This document shows positions 1 to 7,730 of a stretch of DNA of 10,783 nucleotides, piece after piece. The stretch covers positions 1-10,783 of the forward strand of contig SLFT01000177.1 of the NCBI GenBank assembly GCA_007124105.1. Direction: 5' to 3'. A program made the position numbers and the translations under genes. Within the stretch, counting starts at the first letter, position 1. Each line of letters opens with the position of its first letter. The notes beneath the pieces were generated by a model that made no database searches, was not told the DNA's origin, and worked only from the letters and a program-made list of their open reading frames with translations. This DNA is from Candidatus Hydrogenedentota bacterium. Its GTDB lineage: Bacteria > Hydrogenedentota > Hydrogenedentia > Hydrogenedentales > CAITNO01.

Positions 1-1674
1 GCGTCGCGCGCGGACCATCCCGACATCGGCGTAGTGCTCGAGATGCCGAAATCCGGTAACCTGACCGTCAGCGCGTCAGTCCATACCGTCGAATGGCGCC
101 GTGATGAAGCCAGCGGCGCGACATGGCGTCATGGTGAGGATGAAACGGGCGTACAGACAACCTGCTGCATTCCCCGCTTCGACTATATCGAATGCTTCCA
201 TACTGTCTGGCCGAAACCCGACACAGCGCCGCCCGCAACCCTGGAAATGGCGTTGCTGGCGCAACCATCAGATGCGCTTACAATGTCCGATGTTGAACAA
301 ATTCAGCTAGAATGTTTTGACCTGCCCCTTGCCGCCGCCGTCCATCCCGAAGGCGATTGGACGATTGCCGTTGCGTCTGAGCATGCCCTGCCTCTCGACA
401 GCGTCGAAAGCGTGGGAACAGCGCTTCACGCGCGCGGACAAGTCCCGTTGCGACAGCACGGGCCAACCACTGTGCGCACGGTGGTCTATTTGTTCAACGA
501 CGGGCTGGACGCGCTCGAGGTGCGACATACGCGGCAGCAAACGCGCTGGGAACAGACGCCCGCTGTACCGCACCGTATGGCGGCGTATTACGACGACTAT
601 GGCGTACGCGACCGCATGCCCCGCTTCAGCGACAAGCGGGTGGAAGCGATGCGCTTTCCCATGGCGTGGCGCGAAGCCGGTCTCCCCTTCAACCAATGGC
701 GCGAAGCGGCGCGACGCCTGCAACGCCAACATTTTCTTACGCCGCCTGAGCGGGCGTCCTTTAACCCGCGCGTACTTGAAGTGGAGGACCGGGGAAGTTA
801 CGAAGCGCGCAAACTCGCGTTTAACATTAACGCCGATTGTCGCATACTGGCTTATCTGCTTGTGCCCAGGGGCGACGGGCCCTTTCCCGCCGTGCTGGCG
901 CTGCACGACCACGGCGCGCATTTTTCGATTGGCAAGGAAAAGGTGGTCCGTCCGTTTAATGTGCCGGAATCCGTCATGGAAGATGCGGAACAATGGACAT
1001 CCACGTACTATGGCGGACGCTATATCGGCGATGAACTCGCCAAACGCGGCTACGTGGTGTTCGCCACGGATGTTACCTATTGGGGCGACCGGGGACGCAT
1101 GGAAGGGGTGGCCTTTGAGGAACAGCAATCGCTGGCGGCCAACATGATACAACTGGGATATTCCTGGTCCGGCTACAACGCCTGGGACGATATCCGCAGC
1201 GCCGAGTTCCTGGCGGGACTTCCCGAGGTGGCCCCGGAACGTGTCGCCGCAATGGGCCTGTCCATGGGCGCATATCGCGCCTGGCAGGTGAGCGCCGCGA
1301 CGGATGTCATCAAAGCGGGCGCGGCCATCTGCTGGATGGGCGATCTCGAAAGTTTCATGGTTCCAGACCAGAACCAGACCACAGGTCAATCAGCCTTTTC
1401 CATGATACATTCCGGCTTGTTGCATTATCTTGATTACCCGGACGTGGCGTCAATCGCCTGTCCAAAGCCCATGTTGTTTTTTGCCGGCAAGGAAGACACG
1501 CTTTTCCCCATGGACGGCGTGGAACGTTCTTTTGAAAAGATGCGTGATGTGTGGCGTTCTCAGGACGTCGAAGACCGGCTCCTGTGTAAGGTGTATGAAG
1601 TCCCACACCTGTTCAATGTGGAAATGCAGGAGGAGACCTTTCAATGGCTTGATAGCTACTTCAAAGGGCACTGA
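1..1674 (+). CDS. Alpha/beta hydrolase, acetylxylan esterase/dienelactone hydrolase type (5' end outside window)
   Basis: The reading frame is open from base 1, so the gene probably starts upstream. The first start-like codon inside the window is GTG at 34, and residues are numbered from there. Residues about 1-250 form a non-catalytic N-terminal part rich in beta-type sequence. From about 280 onward there is an alpha/beta hydrolase fold with a lid-like ALHDHGAHFSIGKE strand and loop. The nucleophile elbow is GLSMG (Ser410), the likely acid is Asp488 in AGKEDTLFP, and the likely base is His525 in EVPHLF. This spacing and the ALHDHG...GKE motif match the Abhydrolase_7 (acetylxylan-esterase-like) and dienelactone hydrolase families, which cleave carboxylic esters such as those on plant polysaccharides. 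The true substrate is unknown. No signal peptide can be judged because the N-terminus is missing. The next large gene is a symporter, consistent with substrate scavenging. Confidence 0.85.
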   Translation, partial: ASRADHPDIGVVLEMPKSGNLTVSASVHTVEWRRDEASGATWRHGEDETGVQTTCCIPRFDYIECFHTVWPKPDTAPPATLEMALLAQPSDALTMSDVEQIQLECFDLPLAAAVHPEGDWTIAVASEHALPLDSVESVGTALHARGQVPLRQHGPTTVRTVVYLFNDGLDALEVRHTRQQTRWEQTPAVPHRMAAYYDDYGVRDRMPRFSDKRVEAMRFPMAWREAGLPFNQWREAARRLQRQHFLTPPERASFNPRVLEVEDRGSYEARKLAFNINADCRILAYLLVPRGDGPFPAVLALHDHGAHFSIGKEKVVRPFNVPESVMEDAEQWTSTYYGGRYIGDELAKRGYVVFATDVTYWGDRGRMEGVAFEEQQSLAANMIQLGYSWSGYNAWDDIRSAEFLAGLPEVAPERVAAMGLSMGAYRAWQVSAATDVIKAGAAICWMGDLESFMVPDQNQTTGQSAFSMIHSGLLHYLDYPDVASIACPKPMLFFAGKEDTLFPMDGVERSFEKMRDVWRSQDVEDRLLCKVYEVPHLFNVEMQEETFQWLDSYFKGH

Positions 1675-1677
1675 CCC

Positions 1678-1776
1678 ATGATGATGGAAAAGAACGCGCT
1701 TCCTTACTATAGGGCTCGGCTGGCTATTAATTTTCGTAAGACCTATGTATCATGCACATATATAATTATGTGCTAA
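1678..1776 (+). other. Very short ORF (32 codons) directly after the hydrolase, possible gene remnant
   Basis: Three tandem ATG codons begin 3 bases after the hydrolase stop, preceded by an AAAGGG stretch near 1662-1667 that could serve as a ribosome binding site. The frame runs 32 codons and ends at TAA 1774-1776 inside the 1754-1773 palindrome. The peptide begins MMMEKNALPYYRARL and resembles nothing I recognise. It could be a translationally coupled small protein, the broken start of a former downstream gene, or chance. Confidence 0.15.
1754..1773. promoter_or_regulatory. Palindrome GCACATA-N6-TATGTGC with TATAAT core
   Basis: A perfect 7-bp inverted repeat (1754-1760 and 1767-1773) encloses the six bases TATAAT, which equal the sigma-70 -10 consensus. 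No convincing -35 lies 16-18 bp upstream. There is no T-run after it on the + strand, so it is a poor intrinsic terminator for the hydrolase. An operator over a promoter is possible. Confidence 0.3.
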
Positions 1777-1896
1777 AAACAACAAGTGTTTCGTCATTAT
1801 TGTGGATTTATTTCCCCTGCCATGAGTGTGATACCATAGCAACTCATCATTTGTAACTGTCTAGCATGATGCCTTCTCAAATCAAAATTCTCGATT

Positions 1897-1984
1897 CTGT
1901 AGGGTGGGTGACGCGAAACAGAACCTACCATTCTACTGTAGCATGTTTTCCGGTGAGTTCCGCTTCGCTTCACCCACCCTACAG
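1897..1984. repeat. 88-bp MITE-like inverted repeat element
   Basis: The ends are a perfect 15-bp inverted repeat: CTGTAGGGTGGGTGA at 1897-1911 and its reverse complement at 1970-1984. Pairing continues imperfectly inward, with about 28 of 34 positions matching between 1897-1930 and 1951-1984, leaving a 20-base loop. GTAGGGTGGG/CCCACCCTAC-ended small palindromic repeats are known in several bacterial phyla as non-autonomous mobile or REP-like elements. No coding frame lies inside, and I see no clear target-site duplication. A probable degenerate partial copy lies at 10455-10478. Confidence 0.7.
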
Positions 1985-2001
1985 TCCACTGTTGAGGTCT
2001 A

Positions 2002-2030
2002 TTGGTAGATAGCTACCATCATTTTACCAA
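2002..2030 (+). promoter_or_regulatory. Alternative small hairpins in the symporter leader
   Basis: TGGTAG (2003-2008) pairs perfectly with CTACCA (2013-2018) over a 4-base loop. The overlapping TTGGTA (2002-2007) can instead pair with TACCAA (2025-2030). The second stem abuts AAGGG (2029-2033), a possible ribosome binding site for the upstream TTG start. Repeated GGTA/TACC half-sites could equally be a protein-binding site. Stems are only 6 bp, so this is weak. Confidence 0.25.
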
Positions 2031-2078
2031 GGGTACGAGCGTTTGTTTATAAGCATACTGATAACCACGGAAACATCA

Positions 2079-3797
2079 ATGCAGGATTCTTTACACATTC
2101 TCGGTCTAAGTATTTGGGATTGGGCGGCGCTGGGCGGCTACATTATTGGCATTACCATCATCGGCGTTTGGGCTTCGAAACGCATCCATGACACAGCGGA
2201 TTTCTATATGGCGGGTCGCAAGACCAACCGGTTGTTGATGGTCTTTTTCGCGTTCGGCGTGGGCACAAGCGGCAACGACGCGGTGGGCGTGTCTTCGCGC
2301 ACCTATACGGACGGCATGGCCGGCATCTGGTATCAGTGGCTCTGGCTTTTTGCGACGCCCTTTTATTGGATTATTGCGCCCTTTTTCCGGCGTATGCGCG
2401 CGTTGACCACAGGCGACTACTTCGAGTATCGGTACAATACATCGGTGGCGGGTCTGTACTCGATTGTGGGTGTGATGCAGTTGACCTTTAACATTGGCGT
2501 GCTGTTTCTTGGCGCCGGGGCAATGACCGAGGCCATCACCCAGGGCGCCATCCCACGGGGCATGACCATTGCCATCATGGCGGCGGCAACGCTGATAATC
2601 GGCATTGCGGGCGGGCTTACCGCGGCGATTCTGACGGACCTTATCCAGGGCATTTTGACCATTGTCCTCTCTTTCATCCTGTTGCCCTTCGCCCTGCATA
2701 CTGTCGGCTACATGACCGGGATGCGCGCCGCCATAAACAACCCGGACATGTTCAGCCTGGTGTCGCCCGGCGAGATCAATCTGTTTCATATCTTCATGTT
2801 TGCCGTGATCGCCCTTGTCGGCATTGTGACGCAGCCGCACATGATGGGCGTGGCGGCGGCGGGTAGAAACGAGATGGACGGACGCATTGGAATGACCTGG
2901 GGCAACATGCTCAAACGGGTATGCACCATCGCCTGGATGCTTACCGGCCTGGCGGGCGTGGCCATGTTCATGGAACAGCCCATTGCCCATCCCGACCTGG
3001 TATACGGTGAAGTGGCGCGTACGCTGTTGCCGGCGATAGCGCCGGGACTGGTGGGCGTATTTCTTGCCGCGCTGATTGCGTCTGTTATGTCCAGCTGCGA
3101 CGCCCAGATGATCTCGTCCTCAGGCCTGTTCACCCACAATTTTTATCGCCGCTTCATCGTTCGCGGTCGGGACGAACGCCACTACCTGAAAGTCGGGCGC
3201 GTTACATCCTTTGTCATTATCGCGGGCGCGTTGTTATTCGCGAACACCGTATCCGATGTGCCCAGGGGACTTGAGTGGTTCTTCAGCATCCAGGCGCTCA
3301 TGGGCGCCGCTTTCTGGATTGGCCTGTTCTGGCGCGGCGCTACGCCCGCGGGCGCATGGGCCGGTACGGTCATTGCCTTTGCCGTACTTATCATAACGGA
3401 CAGAGCATTCTTCCATGCCTGGGCGACAAACAACCTGCCCGATTTCATGATTTTCAACGACCAGTTCCGGTTATCCTGGCGCATGGCGAGCTATCTCAGC
3501 GCGGGCTTCGGGTCGGCCATACTGGTAAGCCTCGTAACAAAGCGCGTACCCGATGCGCAATTGCAACGATTCTACGATTGCCTGCGTACGCCCATCATAC
3601 CGGACGAACCATCGTGCGTCGAACCCTTCAAATTGCCGGAAGGCGCAACGCCCGGCAAGCCGGATAAATTAATCAACCACCCCGACCTTGAGATTCCCAG
3701 ACCCAGCGCGGCGGGCATGATTGGCTTTGTGGTCTGCTGGGCTGTGGTGATCGCGATGGTTGCCTTTGTGTACTGGGTTGCCAGTATCGGAGCGTGA
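2079..3797 (+). CDS. Sodium:solute symporter family (SSS) transporter
   Basis: This is an integral inner-membrane protein of about 572 residues that is predicted to couple Na+ entry to uptake of an unidentified solute. It has about 13 hydrophobic segments, the first at residues 13-32, followed by the family-typical ADFYMAGRK loop. FGVGTSGNDAVG lies in the next helix, where the family carries its substrate and Na+ site. The helix FLAALIASVMSSCDAQ holds the two adjacent serines (338/339) that bind Na+ at the Na2 site in vSGLT-type transporters. A hydrophilic stretch (RFYDCLRTPI and about 40 residues after it) precedes the last membrane segment. I prefer ATG 2079, which leaves a short N-terminal tail. 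An in-frame TTG at 2043 would add 12 residues and has AAGGG upstream, so the start is uncertain. The upstream esterase suggests uptake of a sugar or organic acid, but that is inference. Confidence 0.92.
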   Translation: MQDSLHILGLSIWDWAALGGYIIGITIIGVWASKRIHDTADFYMAGRKTNRLLMVFFAFGVGTSGNDAVGVSSRTYTDGMAGIWYQWLWLFATPFYWIIAPFFRRMRALTTGDYFEYRYNTSVAGLYSIVGVMQLTFNIGVLFLGAGAMTEAITQGAIPRGMTIAIMAAATLIIGIAGGLTAAILTDLIQGILTIVLSFILLPFALHTVGYMTGMRAAINNPDMFSLVSPGEINLFHIFMFAVIALVGIVTQPHMMGVAAAGRNEMDGRIGMTWGNMLKRVCTIAWMLTGLAGVAMFMEQPIAHPDLVYGEVARTLLPAIAPGLVGVFLAALIASVMSSCDAQMISSSGLFTHNFYRRFIVRGRDERHYLKVGRVTSFVIIAGALLFANTVSDVPRGLEWFFSIQALMGAAFWIGLFWRGATPAGAWAGTVIAFAVLIITDRAFFHAWATNNLPDFMIFNDQFRLSWRMASYLSAGFGSAILVSLVTKRVPDAQLQRFYDCLRTPIIPDEPSCVEPFKLPEGATPGKPDKLINHPDLEIPRPSAAGMIGFVVCWAVVIAMVAFVYWVASIGA

Positions 3798-3802
3798 CGC
3801 GC

Positions 3803-3832
3803 TTGTAGGGACAATGCGCCTTGTTTTATACT
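3803..3832 (+). promoter_or_regulatory. Candidate sigma-70 promoter for uvrA
   Basis: TTGTAG (3803-3808) and TATACT (3827-3832) are separated by 18 bp. The -10 matches consensus at five of six positions and the -35 at three. It lies in the 193-bp gap between the symporter and uvrA and implies a leader of roughly 150 bases. I see no CTGT-N8-ACAG or GAAC-N4-GTTC LexA site in the gap. Confidence 0.35.
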
Positions 3833-3990
3833 TTCTGTACGAAGCGGTGTGCCGTCACAAACCCGCGTGGATTCAACGGCTTTGCTTTGTCAATATCACT
3901 GCTGGATGCCCGTTTCCTTTTCTCGCTGTCCATAACATCTCTTCCTGCTGTCCTTGTCGCGTGAAGAAGTAGAGGATGCCTTAGTTTGCC

Positions 3991-6852
3991 ATGCCCACAG
4001 TTCCCCGTGATTCTTCGGAGCGCATTATCATTCGCGGCGCCCGTGAACATAACCTCAAGAACCTTTCGCTGGAGTTGCCGCGCAACAAATTGATTGTCGT
4101 CACCGGGCTGAGTGGTTCGGGCAAGTCCAGTCTGGCCTTTGACACCATCTACGCCGAGGGACAGCGCCGGTACGTGGAGAGTCTGTCCGCTTATGCCCGT
4201 CAGTTCCTCGAACAGATGGACAAGCCTGATGTGGATTACATCGAAGGGTTGAGTCCGGCCATTTCCATCGAGCAGAAGACCACCCACCGCAATCCCCGTT
4301 CGACCGTTGGCACGGTTACGGAAATCTACGATTACCTGCGCCTGCTGTTTGCGCGGGCCGGTACGCCCTGCTGTTACAAGTGCGGCAAGCCAATTGAATC
4401 CCAGACGCCCCAGAGTATTGTGGACCGTGTACTGGCCTTTCCCGAGGGTACACGCGCGCAATTGCTTGCGCCGCTGGTGCGTAATCGCAAGGGCACCTAC
4501 CAAAAACTGTTTACTGAAGTAAAACAGCAGGGCTATGTTCGGATACGCGTTGACGGCGACTTCTATCACGTGGACGACGATATTCCGCTTGAACGATATG
4601 TGAAACACGACATAGACGTGGTGGTAGACCGGCTTGTGGTGAAGCCGGAAGCGCGCAAGCGTTTTACAGACTCTGTTGAGACATGCTTGAAACTCGGGAA
4701 AGGACTTATCCGCCTGTGGCTCGAGGAACCCGGCGGCAAGCCCCAGGAACTGCTGCAAAGCGAACACCTGGCCTGCATCGAGTGCGGCGTGGTGATGGAA
4801 GAACTGGAACCGCGCATGTTTTCCTTCAACAATCCGCACGGAGCCTGTTCTCACTGTACCGGCCTGGGCGAGGTCATGGAAATCGCGCCCGAGCTGGTAG
4901 TGCCCGATACGTCCTTGTCCATCGGCGAGGGCGCTGTCCGCCCGTGGAGCATGCGCCGTGTGTTGGACGGCATGTACCGTCGCGCGTTACGGTCACTTTG
5001 CGACCATTACGGTCAGGATGCGGACATGTCCTGGGAAGAACTTCCGGAATCGTTCCGCGATATTGTGTTGTACGGCTCCAAGGGCGAGGAGGTGGACTTC
5101 TCTTTTTCTAACGACACGCGCACCTATGAAACGCGTCGCCCCTTCGAGGGCGTGATCCCGAATCTGGAACGCCGGTATCGCGACACGGACTCGAACCGCG
5201 CCCGGGACATGATCGCCGAGTTCATGGCGTCCCGTCCCTGCCCGGCGTGTAAGGGCGCGCGCCTGCGTCCTGAATCGCTGGCGGTGCGCGTGGACGGTCA
5301 CACCATCACCGAGGTTACCTCTCTATCCGTGGCGAAAAGTCTCGCCTTTTTCAAGCAATTGCGCCTGGACGCGACAAAGGCAAAGATCGCCGAGCGCGTC
5401 ATCAAGGAAATACGGGAGCGGCTCGGTTTCCTTAACAGCGTGGGGCTGGACTACCTGTCCCTGGAACGGCAGGCGGGCACCCTGTCCGGCGGCGAATCGC
5501 AGCGTATTCGTCTCGCCACGCAAATTGGCAGCGGTCTGGTGGGCGTGTTGTATATTCTTGATGAGCCCAGTATCGGGCTGCATCAGCGGGACAACAAACG
5601 GCTGTTGGCCACGCTGGCGCGACTGCGCGACCTTGGAAACACGGTTATTGTCGTGGAGCATGACGAGGACACCATCCGCGCCGCGGACTATGTGGTGGAC
5701 CTGGGGCCCGGCGCGGGCGCTCATGGCGGCGAGGTGGTCGTCGCGGGTACGCCGCGCGAGGTGATGCGCTGCAAGCGATCATTGACCGGACGTTATCTGA
5801 AGGGCGCACTCGAGATAGCCGTGCCAGAAAAACGAAGAAAGGGTAACGGGCTGACATTGCGCATTCGCGGCGCTTCCCATCACAATCTGCGCAATGTGGA
5901 TGTCTCCTTTCCCCTGGGCGTGTTCGTGTGCGTTACAGGCGTATCGGGTTCCGGCAAATCAAGTCTCATCAACGAAACGCTGTATCCCGCTATGGCGCGG
6001 AAACTGCACGGCATGACCAAGGTCGCGCCCGGCGCGTATAAAGCCATTGAAGGCATCGAGCATCTGGACAAGAGTATTGATATTGACCAGTCCCCCATCG
6101 GGCGCACACCGCGGTCGAATCCGGCCACGTATACGGGCCTGTTCTCGCCCATCCGCGACCTGTTTGCCCGTACGCCCGAGGCGCGCGCCCGGGGCTATAC
6201 GCCCGGACGCTTCAGCTTCAATGTGAAGGGCGGACGTTGCGAGGCCTGCGAAGGGAACGGGCTGCTCACCATCGAAATGCATTTTCTCCCTGATGTTTAC
6301 GTGCCCTGCGATGTATGTCACGGCGCCCGCTACAACCGCGACACCCTCGAGATTCGCTACAAGGGCAGCACCATCGCCGACGTACTTAACATGACCGTGG
6401 AAGAGGGATGCGCTTTTTTCAAGAATATCCCCGCTATCTTTAATAAACTGGACACCTTGCAGCATGTGGGACTGGACTACATCAAGCTCGGACAGGCCGC
6501 CACCACGCTTTCAGGCGGTGAAGCGCAGCGGGTTAAACTCGCAACTGAACTGTCTCGCCGGCAGACCGGGCGCACTCTTTATATTCTGGACGAGCCCACT
6601 ACCGGCCTGCACGCCGCCGATGTGGATAAACTACTGACCGTGCTCCACCGTCTCGTGGAATTCGGCAATACCGTCATCGTCATTGAGCACAACCTGGACG
6701 TGATAAAGACCGCCGACTGGATCATTGATCTAGGTCCCGAAGGCGGCGATAACGGTGGGCGCGTGGTGGCGTCCGGCAAACCTGAAACCATTGTAAAACG
6801 GAAACGTTCGTTTACAGGTAAGTATCTTAAGCGCAAACTGGCGGCCAGGTAG
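3991..6852 (+). CDS. uvrA: UvrABC system protein A (excinuclease ABC, damage-recognition ATPase)
   Basis: UvrA recognises bulky DNA lesions and loads UvrB in nucleotide excision repair. It acts in the cytoplasm as a dimer. The 953-residue protein is full length (family about 940) with two ABC modules. Module 1 has Walker A GLSGSGKSS (Lys45), signature LSGGESQR (498-505) and Walker B LYILDEP (Asp524, Glu525). Module 2 has Walker A GVSGSGKSS (Lys656), LSGGEAQR (840-847) and LYILDEP (Asp867, Glu868). Zinc ligands are present: Cys262/Cys265/Cys286/Cys289, and Cys750/Cys753/Cys773/Cys776, the latter being the zinc finger needed for damage recognition. A further CCYKCG pair lies at 127-131. The start is ATG 3991. 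AGAGGA at 3971-3976 is a rather distant (14 bases) ribosome binding site. No other repair gene is adjacent, so it appears monocistronic. Confidence 0.98.
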   Translation: MPTVPRDSSERIIIRGAREHNLKNLSLELPRNKLIVVTGLSGSGKSSLAFDTIYAEGQRRYVESLSAYARQFLEQMDKPDVDYIEGLSPAISIEQKTTHRNPRSTVGTVTEIYDYLRLLFARAGTPCCYKCGKPIESQTPQSIVDRVLAFPEGTRAQLLAPLVRNRKGTYQKLFTEVKQQGYVRIRVDGDFYHVDDDIPLERYVKHDIDVVVDRLVVKPEARKRFTDSVETCLKLGKGLIRLWLEEPGGKPQELLQSEHLACIECGVVMEELEPRMFSFNNPHGACSHCTGLGEVMEIAPELVVPDTSLSIGEGAVRPWSMRRVLDGMYRRALRSLCDHYGQDADMSWEELPESFRDIVLYGSKGEEVDFSFSNDTRTYETRRPFEGVIPNLERRYRDTDSNRARDMIAEFMASRPCPACKGARLRPESLAVRVDGHTITEVTSLSVAKSLAFFKQLRLDATKAKIAERVIKEIRERLGFLNSVGLDYLSLERQAGTLSGGESQRIRLATQIGSGLVGVLYILDEPSIGLHQRDNKRLLATLARLRDLGNTVIVVEHDEDTIRAADYVVDLGPGAGAHGGEVVVAGTPREVMRCKRSLTGRYLKGALEIAVPEKRRKGNGLTLRIRGASHHNLRNVDVSFPLGVFVCVTGVSGSGKSSLINETLYPAMARKLHGMTKVAPGAYKAIEGIEHLDKSIDIDQSPIGRTPRSNPATYTGLFSPIRDLFARTPEARARGYTPGRFSFNVKGGRCEACEGNGLLTIEMHFLPDVYVPCDVCHGARYNRDTLEIRYKGSTIADVLNMTVEEGCAFFKNIPAIFNKLDTLQHVGLDYIKLGQAATTLSGGEAQRVKLATELSRRQTGRTLYILDEPTTGLHAADVDKLLTVLHRLVEFGNTVIVIEHNLDVIKTADWIIDLGPEGGDNGGRVVASGKPETIVKRKRSFTGKYLKRKLAAR

Positions 6853-6963
6853 TGCGCGTATTCGGGGCTTTGCAATGGCTTGAATGGGACTTTATGGCCC
6901 CTATGAGATGTCTATGATGGCGCGGTTTTTTATTCTGAAGAGCGCAGCCCTGAAGACAAGACA

Positions 6964-6988
6964 GCAGCGCTGCGGCGACTCTTGTCGC
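6964..6988. terminator. Hairpins between the convergent uvrA and methyltransferase ends
   Basis: A 10-bp self-complementary GCAGCGCTGC (6964-6973) is followed by GCGAC-TCTT-GTCGC (6975-6988), a 5-bp stem touching the methyltransferase stop codon. Read on the minus strand they are followed by a T-rich TGTCTTGTCTT. On the plus strand GCTTTTG follows 9 bases later. A weak two-way terminator is plausible because both genes converge here. The rest of the 136-bp gap (6853-6988) shows only a T-run near 6925-6931 with no clear stem. Confidence 0.3.
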
Positions 6989-7723
6989 TCACGTGGGCTT
7001 TTGTGCGGTGAACACGATGTCTGTTGCGTCTTTAGCGAATGGGCTTTTGTCGAATCCGCCGAAAAGCGCGTCCGCTGTAAGCCCGGCTCTTTCCGCGGCG
7101 TCAATAAGCGCTTGCGTTGTCCAATGGCGCAACCGGACTGTCTCCGTAGTGTCCATGAACGCCGTGCGGGTGGCGGCGTAATAGGTAATAGACAGAAGCG
7201 TACTTTCAGCGCCCGGCAGGAAGCGTTTTACCGCCGCAATGTCGCCGTCGTCCACGCTCGCCCTTTCCACGCGAATACGGGGACGTTTCATGGCCTCTGC
7301 GTCGTAGTTTAATGTTTGTGTCACGAGCAATCCGCCCGGAGCAAGCGCAGTGCTTGCAGCGGTGAAAAAGCGCTGTAAATCCGTCGTGTCCGTCAGCAGC
7401 GACAGGGAATTGCCAAGGCACAGTATGAGGCCATAAGGGCCGCCGTCGGTCTCGCGCATATCGCGCACGACGTATTGAATGCGCGGGTGCGCGCGTGTTT
7501 CTTGTGCGTGGCGGATCATTTCAGGACTCAAGTCCGTGGCGCATACTTCCGCGCCGTGGTCCGCCAGAAATTGGGCGTGCAGCCCAAGCCCACATGCCAG
7601 GTCGGCAACGCGGTTCATGGGCGCGCGGGCAAGCGCCCCGAGCAGGAAGTCGCCTTCCCGCTCGAGACGCCCCGCGCTGTTTCCAAGCAGTTCATAAAAT
7701 GCGGCTGTCTGAAATGCGCTCAT
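6989..7723 (-). CDS. Class I SAM-dependent methyltransferase
   Basis: This cytoplasmic protein of 244 residues has a Rossmann-type methyltransferase fold. Motif I is VADLACGLG (39-47). An acidic residue at the end of strand 2 (Asp64, in ATDLSPEMI) would bind the SAM ribose. RDMRE carries Asp88, likely near the adenine. LILCLGNSLSLL (99-110) is motif IV, and LAPGGLLVTQTLNYD (127-141) follows. The CLGNS and NYD motifs resemble glycine/sarcosine N-methyltransferases and their uncharacterised relatives, so a small-molecule substrate is more likely than DNA or rRNA, but it cannot be named. The start ATG is 7 bp after the hcp stop and its GGGAT ribosome-binding sequence lies within the hcp end, so co-transcription and translational coupling with hcp are likely. 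Confidence 0.9.
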   Translation of the reverse strand: MSAFQTAAFYELLGNSAGRLEREGDFLLGALARAPMNRVADLACGLGLHAQFLADHGAEVCATDLSPEMIRHAQETRAHPRIQYVVRDMRETDGGPYGLILCLGNSLSLLTDTTDLQRFFTAASTALAPGGLLVTQTLNYDAEAMKRPRIRVERASVDDGDIAAVKRFLPGAESTLLSITYYAATRTAFMDTTETVRLRHWTTQALIDAAERAGLTADALFGGFDKSPFAKDATDIVFTAQKPT

Positions 7724-7730
7724 ACGTTGA

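Noticed and set aside
307..1389. Long open frame on the minus strand (360 codons) across the hydrolase
   Set aside because: It lies fully antisense to a hydrolase with an intact catalytic triad, has no ribosome binding site, and its translation is rich in Arg, His and Gly without domains, as expected from a GC-rich shadow frame.
1706..1718. ACTATAGGGCTCG, resembling the end of a T7 promoter or a cloning adaptor
   Set aside because: Only 13 bases match and the upstream TAATACGACTC part is absent, so chance is the simpler explanation.
2106..2990. Open frame on the minus strand (294 codons) across the symporter
   Set aside because: Its translation is full of His and Arg, a product of reading Met/Ala/Gly-rich membrane codons backwards; the symporter frame is the real one.
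3798..3990. SOS (LexA) box upstream of uvrA
   Set aside because: I looked for CTGT-N8-ACAG and GAAC-N4-GTTC types and found none; some phyla use other LexA sites that I would not recognise.
3826..4854. Open frame on the minus strand (342 codons) across the uvrA start and 5' part
   Set aside because: It is antisense to clearly real uvrA coding sequence and shows no recognisable motifs.
6884..7312. Plus-strand frame (142 codons) after uvrA
   Set aside because: Most of it overlaps the methyltransferase antisense and it has no motif; the uvrA-methyltransferase gap is better read as a convergent end region.
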